Assembly (NCBI RefSeq): GCF_000422765.1
Contig: NZ_AUGR01000002.1
Location: 1 to 64,000 of the forward strand
Reading direction: 5' to 3'
Origin: Neptunomonas japonica DSM 18939
GTDB lineage: Bacteria > Pseudomonadota > Gammaproteobacteria > Pseudomonadales > Balneatricaceae
Length of the DNA: 64,000 nucleotides
Positions 54,585 to 63,636 of this stretch are shown in pieces. The notes below the pieces were generated by a model. The model saw only the letters and a program-made list of their open reading frames with translations, ran no database searches and had not been told where the DNA came from. Position 1 is the stretch's first letter. Each line of letters opens with the position of its first letter. Both the position numbers and the translations under genes were made by a program.

Positions 54585-54613
54585 TTGACACAGCAAAATA
54601 ACCTTATTATGGT
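54585..54613 (+). promoter_or_regulatory. Sigma-70 promoter of the dctPQM catabolic operon
   Basis: Consensus -35 TTGACA (54585-54590), 17-bp spacer, -10 TATGGT (54608-54613). The dctP GTG start is about 100 bp downstream. Confidence 0.7.
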
Positions 54614-54626
54614 ATTTAAAGTTCCA
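54610..54626 (-). promoter_or_regulatory. Candidate IclR operator O2
   Basis: Read on the minus strand this is TGGAACTTTAAATACCA, the near-copy of O1 in inverted orientation. It overlaps the -10 box and the start of transcription, a position fit for repression. Centre-to-centre distance to O1 is 55 bp. Confidence 0.6.
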
Positions 54627-54719
54627 ATTTATATAAATGAAACCTTAAATACTAATAAAAAAGACCTGTTACTGAGGCTTTATCACGCTCATTAGGTCGC
54701 CAAACTTGAGGATTTAACT

Positions 54720-55796
54720 GTGAACAAAGCTACAACTAAACTTCGCTCGTCCATCATTAAAGCAACCCTTGCCGGGGTTATCGCAACATCAATGAGTACA
54801 GCACTCCAAGCTGAAGATAACGTTCGCTGGAAAGTACAGTCGGTATTTGGAACACACTTACCTGCCCTAGGTGACCCCATCGCCCAAGTTGCCGAGCAAA
54901 TCAAGCAAGCGAGTAACGGTAGCGTGCAGTTCAAAGTTTATGAGCCGGGCAAAATTGTTCCCCCTTTTGCCATTTCAGAAGCGGTCAAAAATAAGCAGAT
55001 CCCTGCAGGTCTTTACCTACTAGGTTACGATCAAGGAAAAATCCCGGCCTCTGGCCTGTTTAGCAACGTACCTTTTGGTATGGAGCCTTGGGAATACGCT
55101 TCTTGGTGGTATGACGGCGAAGGGCAAAAGCTAGCTCAAGACCTCTACGCACAGCACAATATTCATCCCGTTTTGTGTGGGGTTATTGGCCCAGAAACGG
55201 CTGGCTGGTTCCGCGAGGAAATGAAGTCCATTGATGATTTTAAAGGCCTAAAAATACGCTTCGCCGGTTTAGGCGGTCAGGTACTACAAAAAGCAGGCGC
55301 ATCAGTCACATCAATGCCTAGCGGTGAAATTTTTCCAGCCTTAGAAAAGGGAGCTATCGATGCAACAGAGTTTTCGATGCCGGCCATTGATCAGTTGCTT
55401 GGGTTCGATAAGGTGGCAAAGAACAACTACTTCCCGGGTTGGCATCAAACCTTTACCGCCAATCACCTGATCGTCAATAAAGAGATCTGGGACAACCTCG
55501 ATAGCTCTAAGCAAGCGATGATAGAGATGGCTTGTACCGCAGGTACCTTGCGTGCCTTGACTCGCGGGGAATCGTTACAAGGCGCAATTGTTAATGGTTT
55601 CAAAGAAAAGGGAGTCACCGCACGAACACTTAACGGCAAATTACTAGCAGACTTAAAAGGATTGACCAACGAAGTGATGCAAGAACAATCTGCTAAAGAT
55701 GCTGACTTCAAGCGCGTGTACGAGTCCCAGCAGGCCTTTATGCTTGAGTATAAGTCTTGGAAGAAACTGGCCTACCTGCCTCGCGACTTTGAATAA
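54720..55796 (+). CDS. dctP: TRAP transporter substrate-binding protein DctP
   Basis: A 358-residue periplasmic binding protein with a Sec signal peptide (about 1-31, ending TALQA). The ligand region GLKIRFAGLGGQVLQKAGASVTSMPSGEIFPALEKGAIDATEF carries the conserved Arg that binds a carboxylate. It is a paralogue of the Tat-exported DctP at 39096 but uses Sec. Start is GTG at 54720 with a GAGG ribosome site. First gene of the operon under the two operators. Confidence 0.93.
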   Translation: MNKATTKLRSSIIKATLAGVIATSMSTALQAEDNVRWKVQSVFGTHLPALGDPIAQVAEQIKQASNGSVQFKVYEPGKIVPPFAISEAVKNKQIPAGLYLLGYDQGKIPASGLFSNVPFGMEPWEYASWWYDGEGQKLAQDLYAQHNIHPVLCGVIGPETAGWFREEMKSIDDFKGLKIRFAGLGGQVLQKAGASVTSMPSGEIFPALEKGAIDATEFSMPAIDQLLGFDKVAKNNYFPGWHQTFTANHLIVNKEIWDNLDSSKQAMIEMACTAGTLRALTRGESLQGAIVNGFKEKGVTARTLNGKLLADLKGLTNEVMQEQSAKDADFKRVYESQQAFMLEYKSWKKLAYLPRDFE

Positions 55797-55943
55797 TATC
55801 TAACCGTGGCCGGATGCTTTGCCACTACCCACTTGCTCCATATCTTTACTTCATAAACCTCTGCGCCTGCGGGCGCAGATCAGGGCCTCACTTTGTTGAA
55901 AAAGCAGACCCCTATTTAACAACCTACCGTAAATGGAGGACTT

Positions 55944-56558
55944 ATGCCGCAAAACAAAGGAGGTAACGGCCGACCCATAGCAACGCTTATGGACCTCGAC
56001 CATTTTAACCACCATACCGAGCTCCCACATACTCGGATGTCGAACTTGATTGACCAAGTACTACTAAAAATCGGCAACCTTATGTCCTGGTCCTGGGTAG
56101 TGCTGATGGTGGTGATAATCTTAAATGTCGTGATGCGCTACCTATTTGATCAGGGGCGGATCGAATTCGAAGAACTCCAATGGCACCTCTACGCGATAGG
56201 CTGGTTATTCGGGCTTTCCTACTGCTTTACCGCCGATGATCATGTGCGGGTAGACCTAATTCATGACCGTCTATCGCTCAAGGCCCAAACTTGGATCGAA
56301 CTACTGGGAATTATTTTTTTACTGATCCCATTTCTAACCCTCGTTCTCTTGTATGCGGTGCCTTTCATCCTCTACTCATGGGAACTAAGTGAAGTATCCG
56401 ATGCTCCGGGCGGTCTTCCTTACCGCTGGGCAATCAAATCGATGCTCTTTATTGGCTTCGGGTTACTGGCTCTAGCAGCACTATCTCGACTATCACGAGT
56501 CTGTGCCCTGTTATTTCTGCGCCAGAGCTCCCCCTTTATTTTGGCTGAGACAAAGTAG
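55944..56558 (+). CDS. dctQ: TRAP transporter small permease DctQ
   Basis: A 204-residue small subunit with four membrane helices. The first 35 residues are a polar, histidine-rich extension (DLDHFNHHTELPHT) before the usual NLIDQVLLKIG; the GGAGG ribosome site in front of ATG 55944 supports this start, but Met at residue 32 is an alternative. Family segments are NVVMRYLFD and DDHVRVDLIHDR. 147 bp after dctP, 9 bp before dctM. Confidence 0.9.
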   Translation: MPQNKGGNGRPIATLMDLDHFNHHTELPHTRMSNLIDQVLLKIGNLMSWSWVVLMVVIILNVVMRYLFDQGRIEFEELQWHLYAIGWLFGLSYCFTADDHVRVDLIHDRLSLKAQTWIELLGIIFLLIPFLTLVLLYAVPFILYSWELSEVSDAPGGLPYRWAIKSMLFIGFGLLALAALSRLSRVCALLFLRQSSPFILAETK

Positions 56559-56567
56559 GTATTACTT

Positions 56568-57923
56568 ATGGAAATCAACGAGATCCTTGCCGCCTGCATG
56601 TTTGGCAGCTTTATATTACTGCTATTTACCGGCTATCCGGTAGCGTGGGTGCTGGGCGGTATAGCTATCATCTTCTCAGCCTTAGCTATGCTAATGGACC
56701 ACTGGTTTGATGCCTTTATAGGTATCGACTGGAATTTTGTCTCCGTCGTGATCCCCCGAATGTGGGACGTGATGACTAACTGGGTACTCGTAGCCCTACC
56801 GATGTTCGTTTTCATGGGGTTGATGCTAGACCGCTCTGGTGTAGCCGAAGACCTCATGGTCAATTTATCCCGCCTATTTGGCAGAGTGAGAGGTGGTTTG
56901 GCCGTTACTGTCACCTTCGTCGGCCTACTGCTAGCAGCCTCTACCGGTATTATCGGAGCCTCAGTGGTACTGCTGGCTGTGCTCGGTGTTCCGCTGATGA
57001 TGAAACAGGGTTATAGCAAGGAACTAGCCTGCGGCACAGTTTGCTCGACTGGCACTTTGGGTATCCTGATTCCTCCCAGCATCATGCTAGTAATGATGGG
57101 AGATCGTATTGGCGTATCGGTGGGAGACTTGTTTCTGGGCGCCCTATTCCCTGGTTTGCTGCTGGCCGGGCTGTATGTCACTTATATTATGGCACTTAGT
57201 TTTCTTAACCCTCAGTCTGCACCTTTATCAAAAGATGCCGAATCGGTTTCAGTAAAAGTAGTATTCAGCGTACTCAAGGCGGTACTGCCGACGGCAGGTC
57301 TTATCATCGCGGTTCTCGGCTCCATTTTCTTCGGTATCGCCACGCCGACTGAAGCATCTGGCGTTGGGGCTCTGGGGGCTACCTTGCTTGCATTTGCTAA
57401 CGGTCGTCTGTCCATTTCTGTACTCAGGGACGTGGGCCGCGAAACAACCAAGACCACGGCATTCATCTTCGCCCTCATACTCGGTGCCACTGCATTTTCA
57501 CTGATTTTGCGCGGCTTAGGTGGCGACGAGCTAATAGAAGGGTTTCTGACTGGGCTTCCTTTTGGTCCTACAGGAATCGTTATCTGCATTCTGGCAATCA
57601 CCTTTGTCCTAGGCTTCTTCCTTGATTGGATCGAGTTGACCCTGATCATTCTGCCTCTAGTGGCTCCCGTTGTATCCGCCTTAGGCTTTGATCTGATCTG
57701 GTTCACAGTACTGTTCGCTGTCTGCCTACAAACTTCTTTTTTAACACCACCTGTTGGGTTTGCACTGTTCTATCTAAAAGGTGTCGCACCAGCGGGTATC
57801 AACCTCGGCCATATTTATCGCGGTGTACTGCCTTTTATCTTGATACAACTAGTGGGTCTGACGATTGTGTTCTATTGGCAAGGTATCGTCACCTGGCTGC
57901 CAGCCACCGCTTATGCGCCTTAA
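56568..57923 (+). CDS. dctM: TRAP transporter large permease DctM
   Basis: A 451-residue permease with about twelve membrane segments, a paralogue of the one at 36027. Typical stretches are ALPMFVFMGLMLDRSG, AASTGIIGASVVLLAVLGVPLM, PPSIMLVMMGDRIG and TEASGVGALGA. Sodium-coupled uptake of a small organic acid bound by the DctP two genes upstream is expected. The Fe-alcohol dehydrogenase gene follows after 67 bp. Confidence 0.93.
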   Translation: MEINEILAACMFGSFILLLFTGYPVAWVLGGIAIIFSALAMLMDHWFDAFIGIDWNFVSVVIPRMWDVMTNWVLVALPMFVFMGLMLDRSGVAEDLMVNLSRLFGRVRGGLAVTVTFVGLLLAASTGIIGASVVLLAVLGVPLMMKQGYSKELACGTVCSTGTLGILIPPSIMLVMMGDRIGVSVGDLFLGALFPGLLLAGLYVTYIMALSFLNPQSAPLSKDAESVSVKVVFSVLKAVLPTAGLIIAVLGSIFFGIATPTEASGVGALGATLLAFANGRLSISVLRDVGRETTKTTAFIFALILGATAFSLILRGLGGDELIEGFLTGLPFGPTGIVICILAITFVLGFFLDWIELTLIILPLVAPVVSALGFDLIWFTVLFAVCLQTSFLTPPVGFALFYLKGVAPAGINLGHIYRGVLPFILIQLVGLTIVFYWQGIVTWLPATAYAP

Positions 57924-57990
57924 CTCACAAGTATGCCAACTAAAAAAATATTAATAGTTGTCCTAAAAATCTGAAAATGTAGGAGCCACA

Positions 57991-59151
57991 ATGTCTACTC
58001 AAATAATACTGCCACGCATCATGCAGGTGGGTGAAGGAGCGAGCCAAGAGATTTCCTCTGTATTGGCCAGCCTTGATTGCCAAAAACCACTGATCATTAC
58101 AGACAAAGTAATGGTTGAGCTGGGCTATGTTAACCGCATTAAAGAAGTGTTATCCAAGCAAAACATTAGCTGTGACGTCTTTGATGATACGGTTCCCGAA
58201 CCCACCATCGGATCAATTATGGCTGGCGTAGACAAGGTTCGTAACGGTGACTACGATGCGATTATCGCTGTCGGTGGCGGAAGCCCAATCGATAGCGCCA
58301 AAGCGATTGCCATTCTTGGCAAATATGGTGGCTCGATGCGCGACTATAAATTCCCTAGAATCGTCAATGAGTTGGGGCTACCGATAATCGCCGTGCCAAC
58401 AACCGCAGGCACCGGCTCCGAAGCTACCAAGTTCACTATTATTACCGATGAAGCCAACGATGAGAAAATGCTCTGTGTTGGTCTTGGATTTATGCCAGTA
58501 GCCGCCTTGGTCGATTTTGACTTGACTCTAAGTCTGCCACCAAGAATCACTGCCGATACCGGTATCGATGCCCTAACGCATGCGATGGAAGCCTACGTCA
58601 GTAAAAAAGCCAACGCTTACAGCGATTCACAAGCCCTTGCAGCTATGCGCTTGATCGGCCCTAATTTGCGCCGCGCTTTCCACGACGGCAAAGATAAACA
58701 GGCTCGTGAAGCCATGATGCTAGGTTCTACCTTAGCCGGCATAGGTTTCTCTAATGCATCTGTTGCTCTGGTACATGGTATGAGCCGCCCGATAGGTGCA
58801 TTTTTCCATGTCCCCCATGGCCTATCAAACGCCATGCTGCTACCAAGCGTAACGGAGTTTTCGATCGAAGGCGCGCCAGAGCGTTATGCCGACTGCGCCC
58901 GTGCAATGGGTGTTGCCGACTCACAAGACAATACCCAGCAAGCCAATCAAAAACTATTAAGCGAGCTACATGCGCTTAACGATGAGCTGAAAGTGCCGAC
59001 ACCGTCACAATTTGGTATCGATCAGGATCAATTCCTGTCTTTGCTAGAGGAAATGGCAACACAAGCACTGAATTCAGGCTCTCCCGGCAACAACCCTCGT
59101 GCTCCAAGTAAAGACGAAATCATTGCCATTTATAAGACCCTTTGGAATTAA
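57991..59151 (+). CDS. Iron-containing alcohol dehydrogenase
   Basis: A 386-residue group III alcohol dehydrogenase. It has the NAD-binding GGGSPIDSAKA and the iron ligands D193 and H197 (DALTHAMEA), H262 and H276 (HGMSRPIGAFFHVPHG). Relatives include the DddB type that oxidises 3-hydroxypropionate, sulfoacetaldehyde reductases and 1,3-propanediol dehydrogenase. Placed between a carboxylate transporter and a CoA-acylating semialdehyde dehydrogenase, oxidation of a hydroxy acid to a semialdehyde is the likely role. AGGAG precedes the ATG. Confidence 0.9.
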   Translation: MSTQIILPRIMQVGEGASQEISSVLASLDCQKPLIITDKVMVELGYVNRIKEVLSKQNISCDVFDDTVPEPTIGSIMAGVDKVRNGDYDAIIAVGGGSPIDSAKAIAILGKYGGSMRDYKFPRIVNELGLPIIAVPTTAGTGSEATKFTIITDEANDEKMLCVGLGFMPVAALVDFDLTLSLPPRITADTGIDALTHAMEAYVSKKANAYSDSQALAAMRLIGPNLRRAFHDGKDKQAREAMMLGSTLAGIGFSNASVALVHGMSRPIGAFFHVPHGLSNAMLLPSVTEFSIEGAPERYADCARAMGVADSQDNTQQANQKLLSELHALNDELKVPTPSQFGIDQDQFLSLLEEMATQALNSGSPGNNPRAPSKDEIIAIYKTLWN

Positions 59152-59202
59152 AAAAGACTATTAGCCCCTTTATAAAGCCTTTAAAAAAGAGAGTAACCAC
59201 TT

Positions 59203-60699
59203 ATGAAAACTGTAGGACATCTAATCAACAATCGCGCAGTAACACTGGCCGATAATACACGTACAACGCCTGTCTATAATCCGGCAACTGGTCAAGCGAG
59301 CAAAAATGTCGCCTTAGCCAGCACAGCCACAGTTGAAGAAGCGATTGCAGCTGCTGAAGCTGCTTACCCAGCATGGCGCAATACTCCTCCACAAAAACGT
59401 GCAGCAATCATGTTTCGCTTTAAAGAGCTATTAGAGAAAAACGCCGAACGTATTGCCGAAGTTGTTGGAGAAGAACACGGTAAGATTAGCCATGATGCCA
59501 TGGGTGAACTACAACGCGGTATCGAATGTGTCGAATATGCCTGCGCGGCTCCCGAACTGTTAAAAGGCGAACACAGTAGAAATGTTGGTCCAGGAATCGA
59601 TTGCTGGAGCGAATTTCAAGCACTAGGTGTGGTTACGGGTATCACTCCGTTTAACTTCCCTGCAATGGTGCCATTGTGGATGTACCCAATGGCAATTGTT
59701 TGCGGTAACACCTTTGTACTTAAGCCATCTGAACGCAACCCTTCTTCAGCGATGCTGGTTGCAGAACTTTTACACGAAGCAGGTCTACCGGCCGGTGTGT
59801 TAAACGTGGTAAATGGTGACAAGGAAGCTGTTGATGTATTGCTACGCGATGAGCGTATAAAAGCAGTTAGCTTTGTCGGATCAACTCCAATCGCTGAATA
59901 CATTTACACCACAGCGAACGCCAATGGAAAACGCTGCCAGGCATTAGGTGGTGCCAAAAACCACGCTATCGTCATGCCTGATGCCGACATGGATAACGCC
60001 GTTAACCAATTGTTAGGTGCTGCATTCGGCTCTTCCGGTGAACGCTGCATGGCACTATCAGTGGCCGTTGCTGTAGGTGATGCTGCAGCCGACGCCCTCA
60101 TTGCAAAAATGAGCGTTGCTATGCAGCCTCTTAAAGTGGGAGCTTACTCTGATAGCAGCAACGACTTTGGCCCAGTCATTACGCGACAACATCAAGAGAA
60201 GGTCGTTGGTTTTATCGACAGTGCCGAGCAAGATGGCGCCAAGATTGTGGTAGATGGCCGCAACCCTAAAATTGAAGGTTTCGAAGACGGCTTCTTCGTC
60301 GGTGCCACCTTGATTGATGCTGTCACCACCGATATGGAGAGCTACAAACAAGAGATCTTTGGTCCTGTTCTACAGGTCGTTCGCGTGAACAGCATGGATG
60401 AAGCAATGCAGATGATCAATGATCACGAATACGGTAATGGTACTTGTATCTTTACTCGTGATGGCGAAGCAGCACGTTACTTCTCTGACAATATCCAAGT
60501 AGGAATGGTAGGAATCAACGTTCCGCTACCCGTCCCTGTTGCTTACCATAGTTTCGGTGGTTGGAAGCGTTCTTTATTTGGTGACTTACATGCATACGGC
60601 CCTGATGCTGTACGTTTTTACACCAAACGTAAGACGATTACTCAACGCTGGCCTTCTAGCGGAGTCCGAGAAGGTGTCGACTTCTCATTCCCAGCGTAA
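59203..60699 (+). CDS. mmsA: CoA-acylating (methyl)malonate-semialdehyde dehydrogenase
   Basis: A 498-residue aldehyde dehydrogenase of the MmsA/IolA group, which oxidises malonate or methylmalonate semialdehyde with loss of CO2 to acetyl- or propionyl-CoA. Seen are PFNFPAMVPLWM, ALGGAKNHAIVMPDAD and the catalytic C282 in SSGERCMA; the downstream region ends GGWKRSLFGDLHAYGPDAVRFYT. In this operon it would complete breakdown of the semialdehyde made by the iron enzyme, like DddC after DddB. A strong terminator follows. Confidence 0.92.
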   Translation: MKTVGHLINNRAVTLADNTRTTPVYNPATGQASKNVALASTATVEEAIAAAEAAYPAWRNTPPQKRAAIMFRFKELLEKNAERIAEVVGEEHGKISHDAMGELQRGIECVEYACAAPELLKGEHSRNVGPGIDCWSEFQALGVVTGITPFNFPAMVPLWMYPMAIVCGNTFVLKPSERNPSSAMLVAELLHEAGLPAGVLNVVNGDKEAVDVLLRDERIKAVSFVGSTPIAEYIYTTANANGKRCQALGGAKNHAIVMPDADMDNAVNQLLGAAFGSSGERCMALSVAVAVGDAAADALIAKMSVAMQPLKVGAYSDSSNDFGPVITRQHQEKVVGFIDSAEQDGAKIVVDGRNPKIEGFEDGFFVGATLIDAVTTDMESYKQEIFGPVLQVVRVNSMDEAMQMINDHEYGNGTCIFTRDGEAARYFSDNIQVGMVGINVPLPVPVAYHSFGGWKRSLFGDLHAYGPDAVRFYTKRKTITQRWPSSGVREGVDFSFPA

Positions 60700-60715
60700 C
60701 ATCTAAGTGAACCCT

Positions 60716-60744
60716 AGCCTTGGTTTTCTAACCAAGGCTTTTTA
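60716..60744 (+). terminator. Terminator of the TRAP/dehydrogenase operon
   Basis: Perfect 10-bp stem AGCCTTGGTT/AACCAAGGCT (60716-60725 with 60730-60739), 4-nt loop, TTTTTATT tail. Confidence 0.92.
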
Positions 60745-60773
60745 TTGATTAAAGCAGACCTTGTGTTTACAGG

Positions 60774-61559
60774 TCACTCTCCGCTATCCATAACGGGAGA
60801 GTTCACCAAATCACTTATGTCGGCTGCTGCCTGTCGTAATAACGGCTCATACGCCTTCAACTCCTCAAGGCTTTTCCGCACAACAGGAACATGGGTGTAT
60901 AAACTTGCAATGAATTGCCCATCTTCATTCTTAATAGGTACCGAGCACCCCACCATGCCATCGATATACTCTTCATTATCAATGCCCATCTCGTTAGCTC
61001 GAGTCAAGATCAAAGACTCCTCAAGGGAATCAGGGTCCGTTAACGTTGAACGAGACAGCTTATCTAGAGGGAGGTTATTTATTACCCTATGGCGCATATT
61101 TTTTGGAAGGAAACTAAGATACAACTTACCGCTAGACGTACACCATAATGGTACTCGACTACCGGCCTTAAGGTTAAACTGTAAAGGCCAACTAGATTCG
61201 ACTCGGTCATAATAGACCATCTCAGTTCCATCTGGAATTGCAATCCCACAGGCCTCGTCTAACTGACGGCCCAGCCGTTGTAAGATAGCTTGGCGTTGAA
61301 TTTGAAAACGGCTACTGTACAAAACTCCCAATGCGACCTTGTACATACGCCTTCCGGGTACAACTTTCCCACGCATATTTATCTGAATGTAGCCATCATC
61401 TTCTAGTTGTTGAATAAGGCGATGCAAACTAGCTTTTGGAATGCCCAAGTGAAATGAAAGGTCAGCAGGCGACATCGGCTGCTCTAAGGAGGACACCGCT
61501 TCCACTATTTCCATAACTCGAGTTACTGATGGGCCTCGCCCTGCACGTTGCGATGTCAT
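60774..61559 (-). CDS. IclR family transcription regulator
   Basis: A 261-residue regulator with an N-terminal winged helix (about 10-75; SPADLSFHLGIPKASLHRLIQQLEDDGYIQ) and an IclR effector domain (about 90-250; QLDEACGIAIPDGTEMVYYDRVES). It converges with the dehydrogenase operon and is the obvious candidate to bind the two operators at 54555 and 54610. Upstream, GGAAC/GTTCT arms (61580-61584 with 61590-61594) could be its own operator. Residues specific to a ligand cannot be assigned. Confidence 0.92.
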   Translation of the reverse strand: MTSQRAGRGPSVTRVMEIVEAVSSLEQPMSPADLSFHLGIPKASLHRLIQQLEDDGYIQINMRGKVVPGRRMYKVALGVLYSSRFQIQRQAILQRLGRQLDEACGIAIPDGTEMVYYDRVESSWPLQFNLKAGSRVPLWCTSSGKLYLSFLPKNMRHRVINNLPLDKLSRSTLTDPDSLEESLILTRANEMGIDNEEYIDGMVGCSVPIKNEDGQFIASLYTHVPVVRKSLEELKAYEPLLRQAAADISDLVNSPVMDSGE

Positions 61560-61657
61560 CGTCTTAAAAAGCCTTTTTAGGAACTTGGGGTTCTATTGTG
61601 AGCATTTAAAATATATTTATCAAAGGGAAAGGGCACAATGGATCTATCTGGCATGAT

Positions 61658-61689
61658 AGTAATGCCCACTTCTAAAAGCGGGCATTACT
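61658..61689. terminator. Hairpin downstream of glmS
   Basis: Perfect 10-bp stem AGTAATGCCC/GGGCATTACT (61658-61667 with 61680-61689) with a 12-nt loop, about 110 bp after the glmS stop. No clear T run on the minus strand, so a weak or Rho-assisted stop is possible. Confidence 0.4.
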
Positions 61690-61797
61690 TATTAGTGCTA
61701 TCCAAAAAGATAACACCTCTATCTATTAGCGGCCCCTTACAGAGCAGCTTGCTTATCGCAGGCTTTAATCATTGCGATCAAAGAGATGGCTAGCGCT

Positions 61798-63624
61798 TTA
61801 CTCTACCGTTACTGATTTAGCCAAGTTACGAGGCTGGTCGACATCTGTGCCTTTCAGTACAGCCACATGATAAGACAATAGCTGCAGTGGAATCGTATAA
61901 ACGATCGGCTCAAGTATTTCAGGCATATCAGGCATACCTAACACATGAACACCTTCACCCGATTGGACTTTCTGTGTGCAACCCGCAAAAACAAACAACT
62001 CTCCACCACGTGCACTAACTTCCTGCAAGTTGGCTTTAAGTTTATCCAACATATCATTGCGTGGAGCAACAGTCACAACAGGCATGTCTTTATCAACTAA
62101 CGCCAAAGGCCCATGCTTAAGCTCTCCTGCTGGATAAGCTTCTGCATGAATATAAGAGATCTCTTTAAGCTTTAACGCCCCTTCCATTGCTATCGGGTAA
62201 AGCGTTCCTCTACCTAAGAACAAAGAATGCTGCTTCTCAGCAAAGGCTTGCGACATTAGCTCAATATCACTATCCATTTGCAGTGATTCTTCAATCAATG
62301 CAGGCAGTAACATCATTGATTCAACTATTTGGCGCTCCAGTGCTTCTGTTATTTTAAAGCGTCGGCCAATAACAAGCGTTGTTAACAGCAAACATACTAG
62401 CTGAGTCGTGAATGCCTTAGTTGAAGCCACGCCTATCTCTGGGCCAGCATTGGTCATTAAGCACAGGTCAGACTCTCGAACTAGCGAGCTTCCCGGCACG
62501 TTACAGATCGTCAGGCTCGCTAAAATTTGATCTTTAACATCACGCAATGCAGCGAGTGTATCGGCTGTCTCTCCTGATTGAGAGATAGAGATAAACAAGG
62601 TACCTTCTTGAATTACAACAGGACGATAGCGATACTCACTTGCTACTTCAACATGACAAGGAATACCCGCTAGCCCTTCCATCCAATACTTAGCGATGAG
62701 GCCTGCATGATAACTTGTGCCACACGCTATGATCTGAATTTGCTTAACCTGATCAAAGATAGGTGCAGCTTGCTCACCAAATGCTCGCTCATTAACTAGA
62801 GCGTCTTGGATTCGATCCTGAAAAGCCGCCAATGTTACCGTTGGTTGCTCGTAGATCTCTTTCATCATGAAATGCTTGAACTTACCCTTCTCTGTCGCCG
62901 AAGTAGCATGCTTATACTGAGTGACTTCTCGCTCAACTATTTCACCATTAATATCCCAAACAGTGATTTCGTCTCTTGTTAGGTGTGCAATGTCACCTTC
63001 TTCAAGAAACATAAAGCGATCGGTAACCGGCAACAGTGCCAACTGATCTGAAGCAATAAAGTTTTCACCAATACCCACACCAATCACTAAAGGGCTACCT
63101 TGACGAGCAGCGATTAGCTCACCAGGTTTATCTTCATGAATAACACCGAGTGCGAAAGCGCCGTCCAAAGAAGCGACCGTATCTTTCACTGCACTTAAGT
63201 GATCAGCACCTGATTTAATTGCCTGATCTAATAAATGAGCAATAACTTCGGTATCGGTTTGCGAACTGAAGTTATAACCAGAAATCATCAGCTCTGACTT
63301 TAGCTCTTCAAAATTCTCAATAATACCATTATGTACAACTGCGACTGATGTACCTGACATATGTGGATGAGCATTATGCTCAGAAGGCTTTCCATGTGTT
63401 GCCCAGCGTGTGTGTGCTATACCCGCAGAACCAGTCAATGGCTGGCCATCAAGAGCATCAGCCAGAGCCTGCACTTTACCCTCACGGCGTAATCGATGAA
63501 TTAGCTCACCATCCCAAACAGCCATACCTGCAGAGTCATATCCTCTGTACTCCAGTCGGCGTAGTCCTTCTAATAAAATCCCTGATACTGAACGCTCAGC
63601 TGTTGCTCCAACAATACCGCACAT
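61798..63624 (-). CDS. glmS: Glutamine:fructose-6-phosphate aminotransferase GlmS
   Basis: Makes glucosamine-6-phosphate, the entry to peptidoglycan and LPS amino sugars. The 608-residue protein starts MCGIVGA, with Cys2 as the glutaminase nucleophile, followed by the class II amidotransferase domain (to about 240) and two SIS domains (ACGTSYHAG and FLGRGTLYPIAMEGALKLKEISYIHAEAYPAGELKHGP). It ends in the conserved NLAKSVTVE. It follows glmU by 12 bp; no glmS ribozyme is seen, as expected outside Firmicutes. Confidence 0.97.
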   Translation of the reverse strand: MCGIVGATAERSVSGILLEGLRRLEYRGYDSAGMAVWDGELIHRLRREGKVQALADALDGQPLTGSAGIAHTRWATHGKPSEHNAHPHMSGTSVAVVHNGIIENFEELKSELMISGYNFSSQTDTEVIAHLLDQAIKSGADHLSAVKDTVASLDGAFALGVIHEDKPGELIAARQGSPLVIGVGIGENFIASDQLALLPVTDRFMFLEEGDIAHLTRDEITVWDINGEIVEREVTQYKHATSATEKGKFKHFMMKEIYEQPTVTLAAFQDRIQDALVNERAFGEQAAPIFDQVKQIQIIACGTSYHAGLIAKYWMEGLAGIPCHVEVASEYRYRPVVIQEGTLFISISQSGETADTLAALRDVKDQILASLTICNVPGSSLVRESDLCLMTNAGPEIGVASTKAFTTQLVCLLLTTLVIGRRFKITEALERQIVESMMLLPALIEESLQMDSDIELMSQAFAEKQHSLFLGRGTLYPIAMEGALKLKEISYIHAEAYPAGELKHGPLALVDKDMPVVTVAPRNDMLDKLKANLQEVSARGGELFVFAGCTQKVQSGEGVHVLGMPDMPEILEPIVYTIPLQLLSYHVAVLKGTDVDQPRNLAKSVTVE

Positions 63625-63636
63625 ACTTGCTTCTCC

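Larger units (their letters stand above)
54081..54719. promoter_or_regulatory. Long intergenic region between the PLP enzyme and the TRAP locus
   Basis: 639 bp without a credible gene. At its left end a 9-bp hairpin TTATATGCC/GGCATATAA (54114-54122 with 54132-54140) probably ends the upstream operon. The middle (54150-54540) is A/T-rich with nothing I can name. The right end holds a promoter with two operators, listed separately. Confidence 0.6.

Noticed and set aside
54720-60699. Horizontally acquired island for the TRAP/dehydrogenase locus
   Set aside because: No tRNA, integrase, direct repeats or clear base-composition break at its borders; it may simply be a niche-specific operon.
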